Below are positions 23,538-31,159 of a stretch of DNA of 32,563 bases, piece after piece. The stretch is from Pseudomonadota bacterium (GTDB lineage Bacteria > Pseudomonadota > Gammaproteobacteria > Pseudomonadales > Halieaceae): NCBI GenBank assembly GCA_015222725.1, contig JADFVW010000167.1:1-32563 (forward strand), written 5' to 3'. How positions within the stretch are numbered: position 1 is the first letter of the stretch; the number at the start of each line of letters is the position of its first letter. The notes beneath the pieces are model-generated. The model saw nothing but the letters and a program-made list of their open reading frames with translations, was not told where the DNA came from and did no database searches. Both the position numbers and the translations under genes were made by a program.

Positions 23538-24287
23538 CTAGGACAAGGTCCCGCCGTCAACACGGATGTCTTCACCGGTGATATGAATGCCGTCCTCCGA
23601 GGCCAGCATGGCGATCACCCCAGCCAGTGTTTCCGGGCCCTTTGCACCTGAAATGGACATTATTCGGGATATCAGGTCGAAATCCATACTATCCGGGAAT
23701 CCGACGCCGTCGGTCATGCCCGTTTTAATATCACCGGGACAGACGCAGTTAGCCCGCACACCACGCTTGGCATACTCCACGGCAATACTGCGCGTCATGG
23801 CCAACACCCCACCTTTTGATGCCGAATAAGCCACACCACAGGGCAGGCCTGACAAGGCAGCCGTGGAGGCTGCATTGATAATACTGCCCCCGGTTTTGAT
23901 CAAATGAGGCAATGCCGCTCTACACAGCAGCATGGTGCCGGTTAAATTCACATCAATGACTTTCTGCCAGGCCGATAATTCCAACTGCTCTGTGTCATCG
24001 AAACGTAGAATGCCGGCCATGTTGACCAGGGCATAGAGAGACCCGTATTGCTCAACACAGGCTGATATACACGCATTAACGGCTGCTTCGCGTGCAATAT
24101 CACACTTGTAGGACGCGGCTTTGCCACCCTGAGATTCAATCTCATCGACTGTCGCCCGTATCGCCTCAAGATTCAGGTCAACACAAAAAACGGCGGCGCC
24201 CTCTGCGGCAAGCCTGATGGCACTCGCCCTGCCAATGCCGCTGCCCGCTCCGGTAACCAATGCCACTTTTTCATCAAACCTGTTCAT
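23538..24287 (-). CDS. SDR family oxidoreductase
   Basis: This is a 249-aa classical SDR: TGAGSGIG (13-20), the acidic CVDLN end of beta 2 favouring NAD, the NMAG variant of the NNAG motif, and YSASK (Tyr about 153). The C-terminal ITGEDIRVDGGTLS is standard. The substrate is unknown; the setting (ketosteroid isomerase, acyl-CoA dehydrogenases, another hydroxysteroid-type SDR) suggests a hydroxy/keto step in the same catabolic route. It is divergent from the first acyl-CoA dehydrogenase across 154 bp. Confidence 0.85.
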   Translation of the reverse strand: MNRFDEKVALVTGAGSGIGRASAIRLAAEGAAVFCVDLNLEAIRATVDEIESQGGKAASYKCDIAREAAVNACISACVEQYGSLYALVNMAGILRFDDTEQLELSAWQKVIDVNLTGTMLLCRAALPHLIKTGGSIINAASTAALSGLPCGVAYSASKGGVLAMTRSIAVEYAKRGVRANCVCPGDIKTGMTDGVGFPDSMDFDLISRIMSISGAKGPETLAGVIAMLASEDGIHITGEDIRVDGGTLS

Positions 24288-24394
24288 TACTTATCCACCT
24301 TTCCATTAAGCTGACGACAAACCGTCCAATTTCACCCTGCAGACTGACTTATTAGGCCATTGTGCTGAACTGCCCAGAGATTAAGCTATGTACC

Positions 24395-24423
24395 TTTAAT
24401 CGATCATAGCGCGCCAGTATGAT
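24395..24423 (+). promoter_or_regulatory. Weak candidate promoter for the acyl-CoA dehydrogenase operon
   Basis: TATGAT (24418-24423, five of six -10 bases) lies 17 bp from TTTAAT (24395-24400, three of six -35 bases) in the divergent SDR/acyl-CoA dehydrogenase gap. No operator palindrome typical of a TetR-type regulator was evident. Confidence 0.2.
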
Positions 24424-24441
24424 ACACAGATCGCGGCGGTG

Positions 24442-25665
24442 ATGTGGAATCACGCCACCATGAAGCAGGAGCTTAGCTTGGAAAATCTGGATCAATTTCG
24501 CGAGGAGACGCGGGCCTGGCTGGAAGAGAATTGCCCGCCGTCCCAGCGACAGCCCACAACCCCCGACCAGCAATATTGGGGAGGCCGCCGCAGCTCATTC
24601 CCCAGCGAAGATGCCAAATTGTGGTTTGAACGGATGCGCGACCACGGCTGGGTTGTCCCGGAGTGGCCCAGGGCCTACGGCGGGGGCGGTCACAGTGACC
24701 TCGAAGGAAAAATCATCAAGCAAGAGATGAAACGCATCAAAGCCAGAGCCCCTATCCTCAGTATTGGTATCTGGATGTTAGGGCCCGCGCTGCTTGAGTA
24801 CGGCACCGAGGAACAAAAACAACAGCATGTGCGCGCCATTGTTAATGGTGATATCTGGTGGTGCCAGGGCTACTCCGAACCGGGCTCCGGCTCCGATCTG
24901 GCCAGCGTACAAATGAAAGCGGAAGACATGGGCGATCATTATTTGGTCAACGGCAGTAAAATATGGACGACCAAAGCTGATAAGGCCGACTGGATATTTT
25001 GTCTGGTACGCACCGACCCCTCCGTCAAAAAGCAGCTGGGTATCAGTTTTTTACTGATTGACATGGAAACTCCCGGCATCAGTGTCACACCGATTAGCCT
25101 GATCAGCGGTGAATCGGAATTCTGCCAGACATTTTTCGACAACGTAAAGGTTCCCAAGAATAATCTTATTGGCAAGCTCAATACCGGCTGGTCTATTGCC
25201 AAAGCACTGTTGGTTCACGAGCGCAAGCTGATGGCCGAGATGGGTAGCGAAACACCCAGAGCGGCAATTGCGCCGAATGCCGCCGCCAGGGAATACCTGG
25301 AATTTGAGAACGGCCAAATTGCCGATCCACAGCTGCGCGGTGAGCTGGTCGACTACGATATGAATATGCACGCCATCGGGCTGACCCACTTCCGAACCTT
25401 TGAAGAGCGCCAGGAGAAGGTACATAGCGCGGCGGCAATGGTGATGAAGTATGTAGGCACCGAGGCTGAAAAAGTAAAAAGTGAATTACTGCTCGCCATC
25501 ATGGGCAGCCAAGGACTGGGATGGGAGGGAGAGGGATTCTCCGAGGAAGAAATAGATACATTGCGCCTGTGGGCCATGTCCAAGGCAATGACCATTGCGG
25601 GGGGAACCTCCGAAATACAATTGAATGTCATTGCCAAGAATGTATTGGGACTACCCCAATCCTAG
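24442..25665 (+). CDS. Acyl-CoA dehydrogenase, large-type subunit
   Basis: This is a 407-aa FAD-dependent acyl-CoA dehydrogenase family protein. It shows the N-terminal helical domain (FREETRAWLEENCP), the middle domain with WWCQGYSEPGSGSDLAS and GSKIWTTKADKADWIFCLVRT, and the C-terminal helical domain ending TIAGGTSEIQLNVIAKNVLGLP. The position of the MCAD catalytic Glu376 (YEGT) is a Gly here (AGGT), as in many members of this subfamily, so the base must lie elsewhere or in a partner. The second acyl-CoA dehydrogenase follows 59 nt downstream, which suggests a heteromeric enzyme like the mycobacterial steroid ChsE pairs. The start is uncertain: ATG 24442 or ATG 24460. Confidence 0.9.
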   Translation: MWNHATMKQELSLENLDQFREETRAWLEENCPPSQRQPTTPDQQYWGGRRSSFPSEDAKLWFERMRDHGWVVPEWPRAYGGGGHSDLEGKIIKQEMKRIKARAPILSIGIWMLGPALLEYGTEEQKQQHVRAIVNGDIWWCQGYSEPGSGSDLASVQMKAEDMGDHYLVNGSKIWTTKADKADWIFCLVRTDPSVKKQLGISFLLIDMETPGISVTPISLISGESEFCQTFFDNVKVPKNNLIGKLNTGWSIAKALLVHERKLMAEMGSETPRAAIAPNAAAREYLEFENGQIADPQLRGELVDYDMNMHAIGLTHFRTFEERQEKVHSAAAMVMKYVGTEAEKVKSELLLAIMGSQGLGWEGEGFSEEEIDTLRLWAMSKAMTIAGGTSEIQLNVIAKNVLGLPQS

Positions 25666-25724
25666 CGCCAACAAATGGCCCCAATGGCTAGCCCCGAAAT
25701 AGAGTACGTATTCAGGAGAAAACA

Positions 25725-26867
25725 ATGGCTCTGGTGTTAAATGAAGAGCAGAGACTGCTGCAAGATACTGCAAAAGATTTTTTTACTGCCAACGCCCCGG
25801 TAGAAGCACTGCGCACGCTCAGGGATAAAGGTGACGCCACCGGGTACTCAACCGAGCTGTGGAAAACCATGGCGGAACTGGGTTGGGCCGGCATTATCCT
25901 ACCCGAGGCGTATGGCGGGTTGGACTTTGGTTTTATGGGGCTGGGACTGGTATTGGAAGAGTCGGGCCGCACACTTACCGCATCGCCTATGTTCAGCTCT
26001 GTGGTGGTGGGAGCCTCGACAATTTTGTTAGGTGGGAGCTCTCGACAAAAGGAAACCTTGCTGCCTGAAATCACGACCGGGCAATTAACACTGGCACTGG
26101 CACTGGAAGAATCACACCATCACCGTCCCACCACCATAGCGACACGGGCGACCGCCGAGGGCGCGAACTATATTATTAACGGTCGGAAAACCTTCGTTCT
26201 GGATGGCCACAGTGCAGATAAACTCATTGTTGTCGCACGCACCAGTGGCGAGCAGAGTGAATCCGAGCAGGGTCTCACACTGTTTCTGGTGGACGCCCGG
26301 GCACCTGGCATATCTTGTCAACGCACGACCATGGCAGATAGTCGAAACTGTGCCAACATCAGCTTCGACAATGTCATTGTCTCTGCCGAGGATGCGATTG
26401 GAGAGATTGATGCAGCGTGGCCTGTACTGGAGGCGGTACTGGACAGGGCGAGAATCGCCATAGCCGCGGAGATGATGGGCTGTGCGCTGGAAGCCTTCGA
26501 CAGAACCGTGGGATACCTCAAGGAGCGCGTTCAGTTCGATGTGCATATCGGCAGCTTCCAGGCGCTTCAGCACCGCGCCGCCCATATGCAGTCAGAGATA
26601 GAACTGTGTCGATCTGTCATACTGCAGGCCCTGTCCACCGTGGACGACTCGCCGGAACAGTTGCCGCTTATCGCCAGTCTCGCCAAGGCGAAACTGAACG
26701 AACTGGTCAAACTGATAAGCAACGAGGCCGTACAAATGCACGGTGGAATAGGCGTCACTGACGAGTTGGAGATTGGCTTCTTTTTAAAGCGCGCCCGTGT
26801 CACCATGCAAATTTATGGCGACACCGGCTTCCACAAAAATCGCTACGCCAGACTTTGTGGCTATTAA
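25725..26867 (+). CDS. Acyl-CoA dehydrogenase, small-type subunit
   Basis: This is a 380-aa acyl-CoA dehydrogenase family protein with LNEEQRLLQDTAKDFF at the N-terminus, WAGIILPEAYGGLDFGFMGL, the flavin-domain ALEESHHHRP stretch where other members have an EPxxGSD-type motif, and AVQMHGGIGVTDE near the C-terminus. The MCAD Glu376 region reads IYGDTG (363-368), again without the Glu. The middle-domain FAD-contact motif is also atypical. Adjacent, unequal acyl-CoA dehydrogenases with incomplete sites are the hallmark of alpha2beta2 steroid-CoA dehydrogenases, so this is probably the partner of the gene at 24442. AGGAG precedes the ATG. Confidence 0.88.
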   Translation: MALVLNEEQRLLQDTAKDFFTANAPVEALRTLRDKGDATGYSTELWKTMAELGWAGIILPEAYGGLDFGFMGLGLVLEESGRTLTASPMFSSVVVGASTILLGGSSRQKETLLPEITTGQLTLALALEESHHHRPTTIATRATAEGANYIINGRKTFVLDGHSADKLIVVARTSGEQSESEQGLTLFLVDARAPGISCQRTTMADSRNCANISFDNVIVSAEDAIGEIDAAWPVLEAVLDRARIAIAAEMMGCALEAFDRTVGYLKERVQFDVHIGSFQALQHRAAHMQSEIELCRSVILQALSTVDDSPEQLPLIASLAKAKLNELVKLISNEAVQMHGGIGVTDELEIGFFLKRARVTMQIYGDTGFHKNRYARLCGY

Positions 26868-26895
26868 CTAAAAACCTGACTATCAGAGGTAGAGC

Positions 26896-27252
26896 ATGGA
26901 AACCAAAGACAAAATTGCAGCAGTGGACCTGTATATTAAAGCCTTCAAAGATACCGACATGGCCATCATTAAAGATCTTTATGCAACTGATGCCATCGTT
27001 GAAGATCCCGTGGGAACAGATGTCCACGTGGGCATAGACGCCGTCTGTGCATTTTATGAAGGTGCGATTGCCTCCGGCGCCAAGCTGGTTCCCTCCGGCA
27101 CGCCACGCTGTGCCGGTAATGCCGTCGCCTTTCCCTTCCAGGTGACCATGCCCGGCATGACCATCGATGTGATCGATGTCTTTGAATTCAATGACAGCGG
27201 TAAAGTGGTTTCGATGAAAGCCTATTGGGGCCCGGAAAACCTCACCGCTTAG
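26896..27252 (+). CDS. ksi: Steroid Delta5-3-ketosteroid isomerase
   Basis: This enzyme shifts the C5=C6 bond of 3-oxo-Delta5-steroids to the conjugated Delta4 position. The 118-aa NTF2-like protein aligns with Pseudomonas putida KSI over its length: VEDPVG versus VEDPFG, and DVIDVFEFNDSG / MKAYWGPENL versus DVIDVMRFDEHG / MQAYWSEVNL. The general base is Asp37 (Asp40 in P. putida); the oxyanion hole is Tyr13 (Tyr16) and Asp94 (Asp103). The supporting tyrosines Tyr29 and Tyr54 (Tyr32, Tyr57) are also present. AGAGGTAG precedes the ATG. It is 28 nt after the second acyl-CoA dehydrogenase, in the same operon. A different small-ketone substrate is possible, but the catalytic set is intact. Confidence 0.88.
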   Translation: METKDKIAAVDLYIKAFKDTDMAIIKDLYATDAIVEDPVGTDVHVGIDAVCAFYEGAIASGAKLVPSGTPRCAGNAVAFPFQVTMPGMTIDVIDVFEFNDSGKVVSMKAYWGPENLTA

Positions 27253-27255
27253 TAT

Positions 27256-27277
27256 ATCTCCTCCACTTACAGGAGAT
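27256..27277 (+). promoter_or_regulatory. Hairpin enclosing the Shine-Dalgarno of the phosphatase gene
   Basis: ATCTCCT (27256-27262) and AGGAGAT (27271-27277) form a perfect 7-bp stem with an 8-nt loop; the 3' arm is the AGGAG ribosome site, 8 nt before the ATG at 27284. In RNA the stem would hide the site. There is no T-run after it, so it is not a simple terminator. Confidence 0.55.
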
Positions 27278-27283
27278 CGCACA

Positions 27284-28183
27284 ATGAACAAAAAGAAAGC
27301 TCTGCAATGGCTGCTGCCGGCACTGGTGCTGGTTCTTGCCATTATCCAGTTTATTCCATCGGCCCCGGTCATAGCACCGGTCAACTTACCACCTGAGCAA
27401 CGGGCCACTCACCGCCTCCTGCAGTTTGAGGGCATTGCAAACTTTCGGGATCTGGGGGGCTATAAAACCACGGACAATCACAGCGTAAAATGGGGAACAC
27501 TGTACCGCTCGGGCTCCTTCGACAAAGCCAGCAGGTCTGACTTGAGGGCCCTGGCAAACCTCAAATTATCGACACTGGTAGACTTCAGGTCCTCTATAGA
27601 AAAAGAAGACGAGCCCAGTGTCTTACCTGAGCCCGCTGTATTTCGAGTAGTGGAAATTCCGACTCTGGACGACGGCAATAAAGCGATGGTCGGTGAAATT
27701 ATGGAGCGAATTGAAAGTGGTAACTTTGAGGGTTTCGACCCCGATGCCGCAATGCTGGATGCCAATCGGCAGTTTGCCAGCACGTTCACCCCCCAATTCA
27801 GGGAGTTTATTCAGCTTGTGCTGAACGAAGGGGGTAAACCCGTGGCCTGGCACTGCAGTGCTGGCAAAGACAGAACCGGTTTTGCTGCTGCCATATTGTT
27901 GCGAATTCTCGGTGTACCCCAGATTACCGTGATGGCCGATTACATGCAGAGCAAACGCTATGCCCTGGCGGGCAGAAAAAATGACTTGCGCCTGCTGCGC
28001 CTGTTCAAGGGCGATGAAGCAGCAGATAAACTGACCATTATGATGGGCGTGGAAGAATCCTGGCTGACAGCTGCTTTTGACGAGATAGACCGGCAATGGA
28101 GCGACTTTGACCGCTATGTGTCAGATGGCCTGCAACTGTCACCCGCTGACGTAGAACAGCTCAGGTCAACATTGCTCGAATAA
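27284..28183 (+). CDS. Membrane-anchored tyrosine/dual-specificity phosphatase (Y_phosphatase3 type)
   Basis: The protein is 299 aa. An N-terminal hydrophobic helix (about 7-25) serves as signal anchor or signal peptide, so the catalytic domain faces the periplasm. The domain starts with the family motif GIANFRDLGGY (50-60) and WGTLYRSGSFD. The P-loop is HCSAGKDRTG with nucleophile Cys191 and Arg197. The Lys/Asp within the loop (AGKDR) are shared with MptpB/LipA-type phosphatases, which accept phosphotyrosine and phosphoinositides. It follows ksi by 31 nt and precedes cardiolipin synthase by 70 nt; a phospholipid phosphate substrate is possible but speculative. Confidence 0.88.
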   Translation: MNKKKALQWLLPALVLVLAIIQFIPSAPVIAPVNLPPEQRATHRLLQFEGIANFRDLGGYKTTDNHSVKWGTLYRSGSFDKASRSDLRALANLKLSTLVDFRSSIEKEDEPSVLPEPAVFRVVEIPTLDDGNKAMVGEIMERIESGNFEGFDPDAAMLDANRQFASTFTPQFREFIQLVLNEGGKPVAWHCSAGKDRTGFAAAILLRILGVPQITVMADYMQSKRYALAGRKNDLRLLRLFKGDEAADKLTIMMGVEESWLTAAFDEIDRQWSDFDRYVSDGLQLSPADVEQLRSTLLE

Positions 28184-28253
28184 ATCCTCTTCGCCGCGCA
28201 CCCCATTGGCACCGATGTCTATGCCAGGCGCTTCCTGCTAGACTAACTTCAGG

Positions 28254-29756
28254 ATGGATATAAAACTGCTTACCGAATTAGTTGCGGTGACCATGGTGTT
28301 GCTCCATATACTGGGCATCGCCTTCGCGCTGGAGTCTGTTACCAAGGTGCGAACAGCCCAGGGTGCTATTGCCTGGGTCATATCCCTGCTGACCTTCCCC
28401 TATATCGCGGTTCCCTGCTACCTGGTTTTCGGCCGCAACAAATTTGATGGCTATCTCGACCAGCGCGAGGAAATAGAGCGCGAGTCTATCGCCCTGGTTG
28501 AAAAAACCAGTGACACGGTAGCCCAGCACATTATTCCCGGCTCTGGTGATAGTGCGTTCTACACCAGTCTATACGCCCTGGCCAGAATGCCCGCCACTGG
28601 TGGTAACTGCGTCAAACTTCTTATCAACGGTGAGCAGACCTTCGACAGTATTGAGTCGGGGTTAAGGTCTGCTGAGAAATATATCCTGTTTCAGTTTTAT
28701 ATTATTCGCGACGATCAACTGGGGCAACGGCTGGGAAAAATTTTGATAGATAAGGCCCGTAACAGTGTGCGGGTCAAGATTCTATACGATGAAATTGGCA
28801 GCCGAGGCTTTCACCGCACGGCGCTTTGTCGCGAGATGGAAGCGGTGGGAATACAAGTGGCCGCATTCAATACCACCCAGGCCACACAGCCCATAGAGAG
28901 TACTGAGGACAAAGAGAAGGCGCAGAAAACAAAGAAAATCAAAGTGCGCAGCAACCGTTTTCAGCTGAATTTTCGCAACCATCGAAAAATTGTAGTGGTC
29001 GATGGCCTGGTAGCCTGGATCGGCGGTCACAATGTAGGCGATGAATACCTGGGCCTGGACAAAAAAATTGGTCATTGGCGCGACACCCACACCCGCATTG
29101 AGGGGCCCGCCGTACTGGCAACAGAAATCGTGTTTGCCGCTGATTGGCTCTGGGCAACTCGCCAACCCCTTGGCATTGACTGGGAATCTGTGAGCCTCGA
29201 TATTGGCAGCAGCAAGGTTCTGGTTTTTCCCTCGGACCCCGCCAGTCAGTTCGAAGAAACCGGGCTGATGTATCACCAGCTTATCGTCGATGCCAGAAAG
29301 CGCATCTGGATTGCCAGCCCCTATTTTGTTCCGGACCGCAGTATTATAGCCGCGCTGCAATTGGCCGCCCTACGCGGCGTGGATGTGAGAGTCATTATTC
29401 CCGATGAACCAGACGGGCCTGTCGTGGCAATGGCAAACTGGTCTTACACCAAAGAACTTCTTCCTGCAGGCGTAAAAGTGTATCGCTACAAGGGTGGCTT
29501 TATGCACCAGAAAGTTCTGCTGATGGACGACCATACCTCGGGCGTGGGCACAGCGAACTTCGACAACCGATCGTTCCGGCTTAATTTTGAAATCACCCTG
29601 CTGGTCGACGATTTGGATTTTGCCAGCCAAGTATCAGATATGCTCGATGCGGATATGCAACACTCGACACAAGTCGTCATGGAAGACTTTAAGGAAAAGC
29701 CCTTCTGGTTTTCCCTGGCAATGGGCGTCGCCCGCCTGATGTCCCCGGTGCTCTAG
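28254..29756 (+). CDS. cls: Cardiolipin synthase (phospholipase D family)
   Basis: Cls makes cardiolipin from two phosphatidylglycerols at the inner membrane. The protein is 500 aa. Two N-terminal membrane segments (about 6-26 and 37-59) are followed by two PLD domains with HKD motifs: His243-x-Lys245-x4-Asp250 (NHRKIVVVDG) and His418-x-Lys420-x4-Asp425 (MHQKVLLMDD). This matches the ClsA layout. A Lys/Glu-rich insertion (about 213-233, TEDKEKAQKTKKIKV) precedes the first HKD and looks like a flexible loop. Its end lies 14 nt from the convergent transporter gene. Confidence 0.95.
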   Translation: MDIKLLTELVAVTMVLLHILGIAFALESVTKVRTAQGAIAWVISLLTFPYIAVPCYLVFGRNKFDGYLDQREEIERESIALVEKTSDTVAQHIIPGSGDSAFYTSLYALARMPATGGNCVKLLINGEQTFDSIESGLRSAEKYILFQFYIIRDDQLGQRLGKILIDKARNSVRVKILYDEIGSRGFHRTALCREMEAVGIQVAAFNTTQATQPIESTEDKEKAQKTKKIKVRSNRFQLNFRNHRKIVVVDGLVAWIGGHNVGDEYLGLDKKIGHWRDTHTRIEGPAVLATEIVFAADWLWATRQPLGIDWESVSLDIGSSKVLVFPSDPASQFEETGLMYHQLIVDARKRIWIASPYFVPDRSIIAALQLAALRGVDVRVIIPDEPDGPVVAMANWSYTKELLPAGVKVYRYKGGFMHQKVLLMDDHTSGVGTANFDNRSFRLNFEITLLVDDLDFASQVSDMLDADMQHSTQVVMEDFKEKPFWFSLAMGVARLMSPVL

Positions 29757-29770
29757 AATACTGTAGTGAA

Positions 29771-31159
29771 CTAGTCTCGCCAGGCCGCCTTATCGATATC
29801 CAGATCACTGTAGTCCTCTAACTTTAAACGCGGCTGCACCCCGGACTTCAGCTGTTCATCGTAGTCTCGCAGCAGCCGCATGCCAATTTTGTACATTAGC
29901 ACCAGCCCCACCAGGTTTACGATGGCCAGTAGCCCCATGGTAACGTCGGCAAAGGCAAAAACCGTCCCCAGGTCCTGCATGGAACCCCAGAAGATCAAAG
30001 CCAACACCATCACTCGAAATACGTTGAATAGTTTCTTGTTCTCTTCGCTGAAGTAGTTGAGGCTGTTTTCACCGAGGTAATAGTTATACATGATGGAACT
30101 GAAGGCGAACAACAGCAGGGCAATACTGACAAAGCCACCGCCCCAGGCTCCCACATGACTGGCCAGTGCATCTTGCGTGAGTGTGACACCGGAAACATTT
30201 TCTGCGCCCGGCTGATAAACATCAGAAAGGAGGATAATGGTCGCGGTACAAGTACACATCACGATGGTGTCAATAAAAACACTGAAGGCCTGCACGATGC
30301 CCTGGTTCACCGGGTGCGGCACATAGGCTACCGCGGCGACATTGGGGGCACTACCCAGGCCGGCTTCATTGGAAAACAAACCGCGTTTCACGCCCTGCAG
30401 AACGGCAATACCCATGCCGCCGCCAATAGCTGAGTCCAGACCGAAGGCGCTGCGCACAATATGTGCCAAAACAGCGGGCACTTCGGTGATGTTCATGCCT
30501 ATTACCAATATGGCACAGGCAAAATAGCTTACCGCCATAACAGGAACAATAAACTCTGCCACATTGGCGATGCGCTTAATTCCACCAAAAATTGTAGCCC
30601 CCAGCAACACGACCATGACCAGGCCGGTAACCCAGGTGGGAACACCGAAGGAAGAATGTACCGACGTGGCCACCACATAGGCCTGCACCGCATTGAAGCC
30701 AAAACCAAAGGTCACCAGCAACAATACCGAGTAAATAGCGGCCATACCCTTCTGGCCAATACCATGACTGAGATAGTAGGCGGGACCGCCGCGAAAGTTT
30801 CCCGAGGGTTCTGCGCGCTTATACAGCTGTGCCAGTGAACACTCGAAGAAGCTGGTTGCCATACCCATCAGCCCGATCACCCACATCCAGAATATAGCGC
30901 CCGGCCCGCCCAGGGTAATGGCCACTGCAACACCGGCGATGTTACCGCTGCCAACCCGCCCGGCAACGCTGACCACCAAAGCCTGAAATGAACTGATATG
31001 GCCTTTTTCGTGGTGCATGGCGCCGCGCAGCACGCTAAACATTCTGCCGAAGTAGCGAAATTGTACAAAGCGTGAGCCGACCGTGAAAAAGACGCCGGCG
31101 GCAATTAACAGGACGATCAAGAGCTGACCCCAGAGAAAATCATTCAGTGCCGACAGCAT
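29771..31159 (-). CDS. Sodium:alanine symporter (AGCS family)
   Basis: This is a 462-aa Na+-coupled small neutral amino acid carrier with about 11 hydrophobic segments. Signature stretches are GSGNIAGVAVAITLGGPGA (near 67-85) and GLFSNEAGLGSAPNVAA (about 262-278), both characteristic of AGCS proteins such as AgcS; alanine or glycine is the usual substrate. Its ATG directly follows the stop of the NSS transporter (TAGATG), so the two are translated from one transcript. Confidence 0.94.
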   Translation of the reverse strand: MLSALNDFLWGQLLIVLLIAAGVFFTVGSRFVQFRYFGRMFSVLRGAMHHEKGHISSFQALVVSVAGRVGSGNIAGVAVAITLGGPGAIFWMWVIGLMGMATSFFECSLAQLYKRAEPSGNFRGGPAYYLSHGIGQKGMAAIYSVLLLVTFGFGFNAVQAYVVATSVHSSFGVPTWVTGLVMVVLLGATIFGGIKRIANVAEFIVPVMAVSYFACAILVIGMNITEVPAVLAHIVRSAFGLDSAIGGGMGIAVLQGVKRGLFSNEAGLGSAPNVAAVAYVPHPVNQGIVQAFSVFIDTIVMCTCTATIILLSDVYQPGAENVSGVTLTQDALASHVGAWGGGFVSIALLLFAFSSIMYNYYLGENSLNYFSEENKKLFNVFRVMVLALIFWGSMQDLGTVFAFADVTMGLLAIVNLVGLVLMYKIGMRLLRDYDEQLKSGVQPRLKLEDYSDLDIDKAAWRD

